From Microcoleus sp. FACHB-61 (lineage in GTDB: Bacteria > Cyanobacteriota > Cyanobacteriia > Cyanobacteriales > Microcoleaceae), in assembly GCA_014695295.1 (NCBI GenBank), contig JACJNY010000067.1, positions 62,001-126,000 on the forward strand: DNA of 64,000 bases, written 5' to 3'. Position numbers and translations under genes: made by a program. Every line of letters starts with the position of its first letter. Position 1 is the stretch's first letter. Of the stretch, positions 33,785 through 43,085 are shown in pieces. Below the pieces are notes generated by a model. It made no database searches. It was given only the letters and a program-made list of their open reading frames with translations, and had not been told where the DNA came from.

Positions 33785-34201
33785 AGTTTCGTAATTAGTA
33801 ATTGGACAAGGTTGAGGATTAATTTGATATTTTGCATCAGTCTTAGAAACAGGCTTTCTAAGCTGTTCCCCCAAAAGCTTACTCAAAATAGTGCAAGTTT
33901 TGTTGTTAATTTGAAATTGTGCACCATTCTCAGCATTTTGGAAGCAGAACCTCGCAACTCCGGCTGACAGACACCCCCAGCTAACCAGAAATATTGATGA
34001 GAAAAGGGTGCAGTCGATCGGTAAATCAAGACTATTTTAAGTGTTGCGGTCAAATCGTGTTCTAAAATACACAATCCCTGTATTCCGCCCCATTAATCAT
34101 TGTAGAGATTTAGGCGAAGGCGTGTCCTGACTGTGGGGAACGGATAAAATTAACCGGGTTGGATGATGAAATTTCCCGTAGCTTGCGGGGCGGGACGCCA
34201 T
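33785..34201. other. Intergenic region upstream of carB
   Basis: About 400 bases with no credible gene. A 63-residue minus frame (33883-34074) has no support. The carB promoter should be here but was not identified. Confidence 0.35.
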
Positions 34202-34372
34202 CGCCCTCGGAGGATGTGACAATCACAGATCCAGCCATGTAGCTGCGGCGATGGAGGACACGGCAATACCGTGTCCCTACCCAAAAAAATTGATCGTCGC
34301 CCTCGGAGGATGTGACAATCACAGATCCAGCCATGTAGCCGCGGCGATGGAGGACAAGGCATTGCCTTGTCC
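34202..34372. repeat. Two copies of a 75-bp repeat containing a palindrome
   Basis: Copy 1 is 34202-34276 and copy 2 is 34298-34372. Each begins CGCCCTCGGAGGATGTGACA and ends in a 21-base palindrome. The palindromes differ by compensating changes: copy 1 pairs GGACACGG with CCGTGTCC and copy 2 pairs GGACAAGG with CCTTGTCC. A third palindrome of this family is at 36758-36778. Confidence 0.85.
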
Positions 34373-34393
34373 ATACCGTATTTCAGCGTATTT

Positions 34394-34633
34394 TTAGGCT
34401 TTGCGCGATCGGCGAATGAGTACACTTATCACTTGTCCCGGCTTTGCACCTCGCTGCGGCGGGCTCCAATCCCCGACGGCGGCAAATCCCAGTCGGTACA
34501 AGGTGTCGATGGTTTCTAACACGGCTGCGCGGGAACCGACAACCGCGATCCGCACGACTTCCTGTTCGGATACTGCTGATTCGTCATTTGGACGAGCGGA
34601 AAAGTTATCGTCAGGCACGAATTCCTGTGACAT
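34394..34633 (-). CDS. Small conserved-looking protein, unknown function
   Basis: The ATG at 34631-34633 with GGAAA upstream gives 79 residues; the longer frame (to 34828) adds sequence without protein character. A polar N-terminal tail (MSQEFVPDDNFSARPNDES) is followed by a compact alpha/beta core, VRIAVVGSRAAVLETIDTLYRLGFAAVGDW. The end is basic (VISVLIRRSRKA). The core looks like a small beta-alpha-beta domain. No family name is known to me. A pair of 75-bp repeats lies just downstream. Confidence 0.6.
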   Translation of the reverse strand: MSQEFVPDDNFSARPNDESAVSEQEVVRIAVVGSRAAVLETIDTLYRLGFAAVGDWSPPQRGAKPGQVISVLIRRSRKA

Positions 34634-34917
34634 AATATGGTTTCCTGGTTTTTGGTTTTCTAGGAAAACCCAAAAACCCAGCCGCCCCGCACGGTAACGC
34701 AAAGCAGGGCGGCTACAGAGAGTGTTAAAATTCTCCGTTAGCCTCCAGACTGCCGTAATCAGTTTGGCGGTTAGCTGTCCATTGCTGTTGGTAGCAGCTT
34801 TGGGCGGAGCGAAGCGGAGGGAGTGCAACTAGATTTTTGAGCGACGCGGGCTGCTTCCTCTTTGAGCAAAGCAGCCTTAATTTCACAGCGTAGCCGCATA
34901 GGGGGCCGCCGTCAATC

Positions 34918-34950
34918 GATTTTAGATTTTAGATTTTAGATTTTAGATTG
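34918..34950. repeat. ATTTTAG heptamer tandem repeat
   Basis: About four perfect copies of ATTTTAG. The same heptamer array occurs at 35175-35213, 39443-39473 and (inverted, CTAAAAT) 42940-42978. Confidence 0.85.
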
Positions 34951-35115
34951 AGATTTTCCTCCAACAACTCTCGCACTCTCCCCTTCTCCCACTCTCCCCG
35001 TCTCCCGTCTCTCCCTCTCCCTCAACCCAACCTACTAGATGAGGGAATGCGCCGAGGAAGAGGTAAAATATGGAATCGTTCCAAAAGCTTAAAATCAAAA
35101 ATCAAAAATAAAGAT

Positions 35116-35170
35116 ATGCCTAGAACTCAAGTGCGAATATTCCGTGCACCTGCTGCTTGAGGGCAACCAC
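35116..35170 (+). pseudogene. Truncated, frameshifted duplicate of the 5' end of the following gene
   Basis: The sequence from ATGCCTAGAAC through GAATATTC and CACCTGCTGCTTGAGGGC is repeated almost exactly at 35240-35290, the start of the next intact gene. Here small changes after the fourth codon shift the frame, and a TGA follows at about codon 15. The copy breaks off where an ATTTTAG array begins, so the repeat probably mediated or interrupted the duplication. Confidence 0.7.
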
Positions 35171-35174
35171 ATCA

Positions 35175-35213
35175 ATTTTAGATTTTAGATTTTAGATTTT
35201 AGATTTTAGATTG
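35175..35213. repeat. ATTTTAG heptamer tandem repeat
   Basis: About five copies of ATTTTAG between the decayed duplicate and the intact gene. Confidence 0.85.
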
Positions 35214-35239
35214 TCCTCCAACTACTCTCCCCATCTCCT

Positions 35240-35497
35240 ATGCCTAGAACACCCAGCGAATATTCGGTACACCTGCTGCTTGAGGGCGGCCACCGCGAAG
35301 AAGTGCGTTTCGCAACGCTGCAAGATTTTCAAAAGTGGTACAGCAGTACGCTGGTACCGAAACAAGATTCAAGAGAATTTCTTAACGTCCCGATCAAAAA
35401 TATTCAAGGCGAATACATGGTAGTTCGGCCTACCAGCGTTCTCGCAATTCGCGTAGAACCGATATTTACTTCTAGCGTCGAACGATACGATGAATAA
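35240..35497 (+). CDS. Small unknown protein coupled to mltA
   Basis: An 85-residue protein: MPRTPSEYSVHLLLEGGHRE, then a helix (ATLQDFQKWYSSTL) and two or three strands ending VVRPTSVLAIRVEPIF. It is an alpha/beta fold with no signal peptide, so it is likely cytoplasmic. The family was not recognised. Its stop codon overlaps the start codon of the lytic transglycosylase gene (ATG at 35490, stop at 35495-35497), so the two are probably translationally coupled. A decayed partial copy of its 5' end lies just upstream. Confidence 0.65.
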   Translation: MPRTPSEYSVHLLLEGGHREEVRFATLQDFQKWYSSTLVPKQDSREFLNVPIKNIQGEYMVVRPTSVLAIRVEPIFTSSVERYDE

Positions 35498-36713
35498 GGA
35501 AAATTATCAATTGAGTAGGGAAGATTGGAAATTGAGCAAGATTTTTCGCTATCAGCTATTAGCGATCGCCTGTTGCATTTTGGCGATCGCTTTTTCGGTG
35601 CCCGCCGTTGCAGTTGCACCGCTGCAACCAATTAGTGTAAATCAGTTACAAGCGAGTGAATTGGAGTCGATCGCCTTTGACGCTCAAATCTGGGGCGAAA
35701 ATGGCAAACCGGGCGATCGGGAATTGCTGTTAAAGTCGATCGACAACAGCCTCCGCTATCTCAATACATCGGCCGCCGCCAGTGCTTACAGCCGCTATCC
35801 AGTAGCAGGAGTTACGCGCGATCGAGTTCGGCGTTCCCTCGATCGATTCCGCCAATTAGTTGTCAGTTCCACCACCCCAGCGCAACTTCAGGAATCTGTC
35901 AAGCGCGAGTTTGTATTTTACAAATCCACGGGCAAAGACGGCAAAGGAACAGTTGCATTTACCGGTTATTTCGAGCCGACTTACGCAGCATCTCGCACGC
36001 CTAATTCCGAATACCGATATCCCCTGTACCGGATGCCGCCAAACATGGCATCTTGGCCGAAACCTCACCCGACAAGATTGGATTTGGAAGGCGCAGATGC
36101 TTTGCAGGCAAGCAAAGGATTGCTGCGAGGATTAGAATTAGTTTGGTTGCGCGATCGATTCCAAGCATTTCTCGTGCACGTCCAAGGTTCTGCGAGATTG
36201 CAGCTAACAGATGGTAGCGTGATGACCGTCGGTTTTGCAGGCAAAACCAGTCACAGTTATACAGGAGTCGGGCGAGAATTAGTTAAAGACGGAAAGTTTA
36301 CTTTAGAAGAGTTAAATTTGCCGAAACTAAGGGAATATTTCACCACCTTTCCTGCAGATATGGACAAGTATTTGCCGAAAAATCAAAGCTTTGTATTCTT
36401 CCGGGATACTAATGGAGTTCCAGCCACAGGAAGCATTGGAGTGCCAGTAACTGCCGAAAGGTCGATCGCCACCGACAAAGCCTTAATGCCGCCCGGTGCA
36501 CTAGCATTAATTAGTACAAAACTCCCTTATCCGAATGCGGCGGGACAACTCGAACAAAATGCGGTAAATCGGTACGTTTTGGATCAGGATACCGGCGGTG
36601 CAATCAAAGGCGCGGGGAGAGTTGACGTATTTATGGGAACGGGGGATTTAGCGGGCGATCGGGCCGGTTATATCAACTCAACAGGAGAACTGTATTATCC
36701 GCTTTTAAAGTAG
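35490..36713 (+). CDS. mltA: Membrane-bound lytic murein transglycosylase A
   Basis: Cleaves peptidoglycan glycan strands, leaving 1,6-anhydro ends, in the periplasm. The 407-residue protein has an N-terminal membrane/signal segment at about 17-40 (YQLLAIACCILAIAFSVPAV). The MltA domain (about 130-290) shows FTGYFEPTYAAS and LQLTDGSVMTVGFAGKTSHSYTGVGREL. The C-terminal 3D domain (about 300-400) carries DQDTGGAIKGAGRVDVFMG, with the conserved Asp residues. There is no lipobox Cys, so it is anchored by the helix or secreted rather than a lipoprotein. Its start overlaps the preceding small gene. Confidence 0.9.
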   Translation: MNKENYQLSREDWKLSKIFRYQLLAIACCILAIAFSVPAVAVAPLQPISVNQLQASELESIAFDAQIWGENGKPGDRELLLKSIDNSLRYLNTSAAASAYSRYPVAGVTRDRVRRSLDRFRQLVVSSTTPAQLQESVKREFVFYKSTGKDGKGTVAFTGYFEPTYAASRTPNSEYRYPLYRMPPNMASWPKPHPTRLDLEGADALQASKGLLRGLELVWLRDRFQAFLVHVQGSARLQLTDGSVMTVGFAGKTSHSYTGVGRELVKDGKFTLEELNLPKLREYFTTFPADMDKYLPKNQSFVFFRDTNGVPATGSIGVPVTAERSIATDKALMPPGALALISTKLPYPNAAGQLEQNAVNRYVLDQDTGGAIKGAGRVDVFMGTGDLAGDRAGYINSTGELYYPLLK

Positions 36714-36757
36714 ATTAACTCTACTTCATGTGATTGTTCGTTGTGCGTCGCAATCCC

Positions 36758-36778
36758 GGACACGGCAGTGCCGTGTCC
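36758..36778. repeat. 21-base perfect palindrome of the GGACACGG family
   Basis: Arms GGACACGGCA and TGCCGTGTCC around one base. It is the same family as the ends of the 75-bp repeats at 34256-34276 and 34352-34372; a decayed relative is near 47140. Confidence 0.7.
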
Positions 36779-36865
36779 CTACAGATATCGCCGACAATCT
36801 ATATGCAATCCTACTTTTGATAATTGCTATAAAATAGAAAATACCCCACTTTTTTAACCTCACAA

Positions 36866-37573
36866 ATGCTAAACAAAATTTGGCAATTCTTCAAACGACT
36901 ATTTCAGCGAATATTCGGAACCCCAACCCCACCCACCCCGCCGGAATATACCGCCATCCGCCCAACACTAACTGACGCGGAATACGAGTCGAAATTCATG
37001 GAAATCCTGGAAGGGGTGAATGCAGGCTGGAGTCGAGGGGATGTAGCGGGATTCTTAATCGCAAAACGCCTTAAAGATCGTGAATTGGCGGCTTGGTTGG
37101 GACGGTTTGGGCAAAGATTGTTAGAGGGGGAACATGATAACACCGCTGCTACGGATGCGGTGGGATCGCTTCAGGAATTGGCGCAGCGGCTGGTTTTGTT
37201 AGGTAGAATTGGCAGCGGGGAATTGTCAGAGGTTGCGAGGCAAATTGGGCGGGAGATATTGACACGATTTCCGCTGCCGGAGGTTGAGGATGATGGTGGG
37301 AAGGGGAGGGTAATTGAGGCGGTGTTTGTTGGGAATGGTTTGGGTTTTTCTGGGGAAGGGAACCGCAGAAGCCCAGAAGGTGCGGAGGAAGAATCTGAAG
37401 AGAATGTTGTAGAGGCGAAAGCGTGGTGCGAGCAAGGGAATGAGCAATATAATTTAGGACTATTTTCCGAGGCTATCGCATCTTATAACCAGGCAATTGC
37501 TCTGAAACCAGACTATCACGATGCTTTGCACAACCGAGAGGTAGCGCAGCGTAAGTTAGGCGAAATTAAATAG
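36866..37573 (+). CDS. TPR-containing protein, unknown function
   Basis: A 235-residue protein. The N-terminus is basic and amphipathic (MLNKIWQFFKRLFQRIFG) and may bind membrane. Residues 30-135 are helical, with no known domain. Residues 140-185 are an acidic, Gly-rich linker. The last about 45 residues form a clear TPR unit: AWCEQGNEQYNLGLFSEAIA followed by SYNQAIALKPDYHDALHNR. A protein-interaction role is likely. It stands alone downstream of mltA. Confidence 0.68.
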   Translation: MLNKIWQFFKRLFQRIFGTPTPPTPPEYTAIRPTLTDAEYESKFMEILEGVNAGWSRGDVAGFLIAKRLKDRELAAWLGRFGQRLLEGEHDNTAATDAVGSLQELAQRLVLLGRIGSGELSEVARQIGREILTRFPLPEVEDDGGKGRVIEAVFVGNGLGFSGEGNRRSPEGAEEESEENVVEAKAWCEQGNEQYNLGLFSEAIASYNQAIALKPDYHDALHNREVAQRKLGEIK

Positions 37574-37928
37574 GCGAACTCGCTTGTATCTATAATTTTT
37601 GCTAGGTATGGCGAGCGATATGATAATATTAAGAATTAAGCTCGGTTTCTGTCGCTAATTCTCATAGAGTTAAAAGAGGAGTTTTAGGACTAAAGTTCTC
37701 ACTAAAAACTTAATTGCTAAGGTGCGTTATAACTGAGATATTAGACAATTCTCAATAATCGTTTTAGGGCGTTGCTCAGAGCAACGGCCCACCAGAAAAT
37801 TTATTTGTTGTGAAACAGGCATCTTGCCTGTTCTTGAGAATGGTACAAAATGTGAGTTATAAGCACCCTACAATACGTTTATACTATTAAGATTAATCCC
37901 AAATCCTTGCATCCACAACCCAAATCGA
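37574..37928. repeat. Intergenic region with small palindromic elements
   Basis: About 355 bases without a gene. It contains the hairpins CGTTGCTCAGAGCAACG (about 37764-37782) and an AACAGGCATCTTGCCTGTT element (about 37813-37832), both of the dispersed palindromic kind common in Oscillatoriales. A promoter for the ROK kinase gene is expected near the right edge. Confidence 0.45.
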
Positions 37929-38816
37929 ATGACACAAGTAATCGGCATTGACTTAGGCGGAACCGCAATTAAACTCGGCAGATTTAGCGAAGACGGCATT
38001 TGTCACCAATCCTTAACTGTCCCAACCCCTCAACCCGCAACGCCAGAAGCCGTTTTAGGCACAATGACGGATGCTATTTTGCAACTGAATCCGGTCGAAA
38101 ATGCTGTAAGTGCGATCGGCATCGGCACTCCAGGCCCCGCAGACGCCGCCGGCCGCATAGCCAGAGTAGCAATTAACCTCAAAAACTGGCAAAATGTCCC
38201 CCTAGCTGACTGGTTGGAAGCTAAAACCGGACTGCCGACTATATTAGCAAATGATGCCAACTGTGCAGGATTGGGAGAAGCTTGGTTGGGCGCAGGAAAG
38301 CACTTTAAAAACCTAATATTACTAACTTTAGGTACAGGAGTCGGCGGTGCAGTTATCCTAGACGGCAAACTATTTACAGGCCATCAAGGCGCGGCCGGAG
38401 AACTAGGATTGATTACTATAAATCCCGACGGCCCGGAGTGCAACAGCGGCAATCGCGGTTCTTTAGAACAGTACGTTTCGGTGCAGGCAATTCGCCGGGA
38501 AACGGGTTTGGAACCTGTAGAATTAGCAAATTTAGCTAAGTCGGGAGATGCCAAAGCTTTAGAATTTTGGCAAAATTACGGGCGCTATTTGGGTATCGGT
38601 TTGGCAAGTATAATTTATATTTTAACGCCGGAAGCTATTATTATAGGCGGCGGAATTAGTGCTGGTGCAGAATTTTTCTTGCCGCAGGTTCGAGCCGAAA
38701 TCGAGCGGCGGGTGCTGCCGAGTTCTCGCGAAGATTTGCAGTTATTGGTTGCTGAATTGGGCAATCAAGCAGGTATGGTAGGCGCCGCCAAATTAGCTTG
38801 GCAGCTCGCTCAATAG
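37929..38816 (+). CDS. ROK-family sugar kinase (glucokinase-like)
   Basis: The 295-residue protein starts with the phosphate loop IGIDLGGTAIKLG. It has the second phosphate motif LTLGTGVGGAVILDG, the catalytic Asp in LANDANCAGLGEAW, and GAAGELGLITI. The usual ROK zinc motif CxCGxxGCxE is replaced by CNSGNRGSLEQ, so only one Cys remains and zinc binding is probably lost. The substrate is most likely glucose or an N-acyl hexosamine, but the residues seen do not settle it. A good terminator follows. Confidence 0.85.
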   Translation: MTQVIGIDLGGTAIKLGRFSEDGICHQSLTVPTPQPATPEAVLGTMTDAILQLNPVENAVSAIGIGTPGPADAAGRIARVAINLKNWQNVPLADWLEAKTGLPTILANDANCAGLGEAWLGAGKHFKNLILLTLGTGVGGAVILDGKLFTGHQGAAGELGLITINPDGPECNSGNRGSLEQYVSVQAIRRETGLEPVELANLAKSGDAKALEFWQNYGRYLGIGLASIIYILTPEAIIIGGGISAGAEFFLPQVRAEIERRVLPSSREDLQLLVAELGNQAGMVGAAKLAWQLAQ

Positions 38817-38833
38817 TTAAAATTTAAAAAGGC

Positions 38834-38856
38834 AGCGCATTTTACTGCGCTTTTTT
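38834..38856 (+). terminator. Intrinsic terminator after the ROK kinase gene
   Basis: The arms AGCGCA and TGCGCT flank a six-base loop and are followed by six Ts, 18 bases after the stop. Confidence 0.75.
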
Positions 38857-38962
38857 CATACCTAAACTTAGGGCGCAAAAGCACCTTACCACAAAGAAAT
38901 TAAAATCAATGTTAGGAGTTACTAAAAATAGTCTCCCTCCATCCTTCTAACTAATGAATTAT

Positions 38963-39385
38963 TCATGGCAGAGATTGTCCGGTCGTATTTTTAATGTATT
39001 CCTGAATTTCTTGATAAGCGTCCGGGTTGCTTTGGCGGAGGATAACAATATTAGTTGCGCTGTCTGGCAGGCAAAAGCTTAGGCGACCGTTTTGTTCGCA
39101 AGCAAAAGAGCTAATTCGACTCATATCGATCGCAAATTCTTTGCGGTCATAATTAATTTTAATCCACGAGCCTCTAGAATTGCGGTCTATTGTTTTTTTT
39201 AGGTAATCGAGAACTTGCTTGTAAGCCTCATAATTGCCTTGGGGATTGAGGATAATCGGCTGACTGCTATTAGGCAGCCAAAAGGTGATACGCTTGTTAT
39301 CCAGTTCGCTAGAAAAAGCACTAATAGTGTCAAGGTCAATTATGTATGTACTTTTCTCATAAGTAATTTTGCTCCAATAAGCCAC
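38963..39385 (-). CDS. Unknown protein made of two copies of a 65-residue domain
   Basis: A 140-residue protein. Residues 1-66 and 72-138 are recognisably the same unit. W(S/I)KI.Y....(Y/F).ID...ISSF...... is followed by a FWLP or FCLP strand with polar residues, then I(I/V)L near its end, and Y(K/Q)......Y(L/I)K. Each unit looks like a beta-sheet followed by a helix (PH-like or similar). There are no catalytic motifs, and the family was not recognised. It is convergent with the ROK gene across the terminator. Confidence 0.65.
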   Translation of the reverse strand: MAYWSKITYEKSTYIIDLDTISAFSSELDNKRITFWLPNSSQPIILNPQGNYEAYKQVLDYLKKTIDRNSRGSWIKINYDRKEFAIDMSRISSFACEQNGRLSFCLPDSATNIVILRQSNPDAYQEIQEYIKNTTGQSLP

Positions 39386-39866
39386 AAAGCCTCCTCAAAC
39401 CTGTGTTTCCTGGTATTTTAGGATAGTTTGACAACTCATACCATTTTAGATTTTAGATTTTAGATTTTAGATTGGGCATGACTGATGAGTATCAGGGTTT
39501 GGAACTTGCCTAAAGTTGCATTTTATTTTTAACTGGTATCACCTTTGAAATCAAAGCTAAAAACTTAAGTAAAAATATCAGCATTTTTACCATCTGCCTT
39601 CTGCCTTCTACCTTCTGCCTTTTGCCTTCTCCCTTCGGGTACTAGCCCCCCAACCTCTATGCTAGGGCTGAGGGGTGAGGTTTTTCACTGGTTGAGAATG
39701 CTGCCCGATATCTAGTCCGGTAAGTGCGGCCCCAATCAAATCCGATTGTTGGGTTGGGCGGGTGAGAGTACGATCGATTGTCTGCCTGATTTGAATATTG
39801 TGTACTCTCACCCGCCCCTACAGACATCTAATATATCAGAACTAATCGATCGGACATGATATGAGA
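39386..39866. repeat. Intergenic region with ATTTTAG and TGCCTTC heptamer repeats
   Basis: About 480 bases without a gene. ATTTTAG copies lie at 39443-39473. Degenerate TGCCTTC heptamers lie at about 39594-39638. A 60-bp stretch near 39745-39835 is repeat-like (CTCACCCGCCC). Confidence 0.5.
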
Positions 39867-41549
<1,683 letters not shown>

Positions 41550-41587
41550 TCATTTAAGAAGGTAACACTCAACTCTAAGAGCTAAAA

Positions 41588-41785
41588 TCAAAAATTGTCC
41601 AGCGGTGTTTGACCATTTCTCAAATACGGGTGGGGATACGACGAGTAGCCCATTTGCTCGATCGCGCCGTTTGCAGGGGTTTTGAGCTCGATCGCCAATT
41701 TCAAAACAGGTGATTGTTCCTCAGTTCGCTTGCAGCTAACACCAGTCAAGGGCGATCGATCTGCTGAAGGAACAACCTTCACCAA
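41588..41785 (-). CDS. Possible 65-residue protein, unknown
   Basis: A frame from a GTG (41783-41785) in the gap between pyrG and the Rpn-type gene. It reads VKVVPSADRSPLTGVSCKRT, then a hydrophilic middle and PHPYLRNGQTPLDNF at the end. Its composition is more protein-like than the surrounding shadow frames. AGGAAAAG lies about 9-16 bases ahead. No family was recognised; it may be spurious. Confidence 0.35.
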   Translation of the reverse strand: MVKVVPSADRSPLTGVSCKRTEEQSPVLKLAIELKTPANGAIEQMGYSSYPHPYLRNGQTPLDNF

Positions 41786-41802
41786 GGATTCTTTTCCTTT
41801 CT

Positions 41803-42738
41803 TCAGGAAAATCTCTGTAACCGATCTGTCAAATCTGACACACTGGCCAACTCTAAGACGGCCTCTCCTAAATTCTCTAATTGTTCAGCGGATAACTGAC
41901 TGATGCGAGTTTGAATCTCCGACGACAACGGGCCGACACGGCGCTCCAACAGCCGCATAACTAATTCCAACTTTCCTTGTTTGATGCCTTGTTCGATGCC
42001 TTGTTCGATGCCTTGTTCTCTCCCGATTCTGGTAGCTTTGGTAATTGCACCGCGCTGGTCTTGAATAAAAATTTCTCGCCTTTCTAAATCTTCCAATTCA
42101 TCAGGGTCGAGATTCGCTTCATTCGCGATTGCAAAAGCCTGTCGGAGTTCCGGCACATTTCCCAACTCTTCGGGAACAGACCTTAAAATTTGAGCGCTTT
42201 TCATGAAATATATCCACTTATCTGTCAGCGTTTCTAACTCCTGTAATGTCTTGTCAAATTTTGGCAACTCAACAAACACAAGTTCAAATTCATCAGCTAG
42301 ATAGTCTGTTAAAAAAGTTTTTTCTTTGAACACAAAGCGCGAAATCACTGTTTCCAGGTGATCAAACATTTGAAAATCGGTAATCGTCAGAGCAATCACA
42401 GGGTTTAACAAGCTGTAACGGCTTCCTGTGGTTAGCTGCATCGAATAAGCTTTAGTGGCATTGTATAAAATCCGCTTCTCGAATGACTCTACATTCAATA
42501 CTTGCATTTCAATAATTACCGTCTTGTTTCCATCAATTTTAGCTTTGACATCCAAGTAAGTATCTTTGACTCCTTTAATTTTGGGAGCTAAATAAGGGTC
42601 GATAATTTCTAAATCTTCGATGACTGGCTGTGCTTCGTAGAGAAGGGCATTCAAGAAACTAATCAAAATGTCCTTACTCTCAGCAGAGCCGAAGATTTTT
42701 TTAAAGGCAAAGTCGGTTTTGGGGTTAATAAAATTCAT
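41803..42738 (-). CDS. Rpn-family / PD-(D/E)XK nuclease family putative transposase-like protein
   Basis: The 311-residue protein opens with the family hallmark INPKTDFAFKKIFGSAESKD. Nuclease-core residues are YLDVKAKID (Asp) and VIIEMQV (E-x-Q in place of EXK), as in recombination-promoting nucleases. It ends with a Glu/Gln-rich repeat (EQGIEQGIEQGIKQGKLELV) encoded by near-perfect short DNA repeats, and the typical LLERRxG..S...Q..I..LS.EQLE C-terminus. No terminal inverted repeats are evident, so I annotate it as a gene rather than a mobile element. Confidence 0.82.
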   Translation of the reverse strand: MNFINPKTDFAFKKIFGSAESKDILISFLNALLYEAQPVIEDLEIIDPYLAPKIKGVKDTYLDVKAKIDGNKTVIIEMQVLNVESFEKRILYNATKAYSMQLTTGSRYSLLNPVIALTITDFQMFDHLETVISRFVFKEKTFLTDYLADEFELVFVELPKFDKTLQELETLTDKWIYFMKSAQILRSVPEELGNVPELRQAFAIANEANLDPDELEDLERREIFIQDQRGAITKATRIGREQGIEQGIEQGIKQGKLELVMRLLERRVGPLSSEIQTRISQLSAEQLENLGEAVLELASVSDLTDRLQRFS

Positions 42739-43085
42739 GGCTTTTTCAATTTATTAAAGGTTAAGAGGTTGAGATTAGAGTTATTTAATTATTTAACTAT
42801 CATACAATCTTGTAGTTTGGGTTCGCGGACGATCGCCCCAACCGACATCACCCCAATACGGATGCAAGCCGACAGCAGCCGCCCAGAGCAATCATGGCTT
42901 AGACAAAAGTGCCAGCCCCCAGTCCGCCCCTCTGGAGTCAATCTAAAATCTAAAATCTAAAATCTAAAATCTAAAATCGACCCTACCCCCTCAGTCATTT
43001 TTCCCAAAAAGCTAACTCAGGAACGTTTCGCCAACGGTAAGGTCATGGTAGACAAAGCTCCTCAAGTCTGCTAAAAAAAACAGCT
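42739..43085. repeat. Intergenic region with CTAAAAT heptamer repeat
   Basis: About 345 bases between divergent genes without a credible gene. The heptamer array at 42940-42978 is about five copies of CTAAAAT, the inverse of the ATTTTAG arrays. Confidence 0.5.

Larger units (their letters stand above)
34634..35239. other. Gene-poor region with heptamer repeats and a decayed gene fragment
   Basis: About 600 bases. It holds ATTTTAG heptamer tracts at 34918-34950 and 35175-35213, a C/T-rich stretch (34965-35030), and a truncated copy of the start of the next gene at 35116-35170 (listed separately). No intact gene was seen. Confidence 0.55.

Noticed and set aside
34110-34425. Two minus-strand frames of 74 and 91 residues
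   Set aside because: They translate the 75-bp repeats and palindromes, not a gene.
41803-42738. Calling the Rpn-type gene an insertion sequence
   Set aside because: No terminal inverted repeats or target duplication were found around it.
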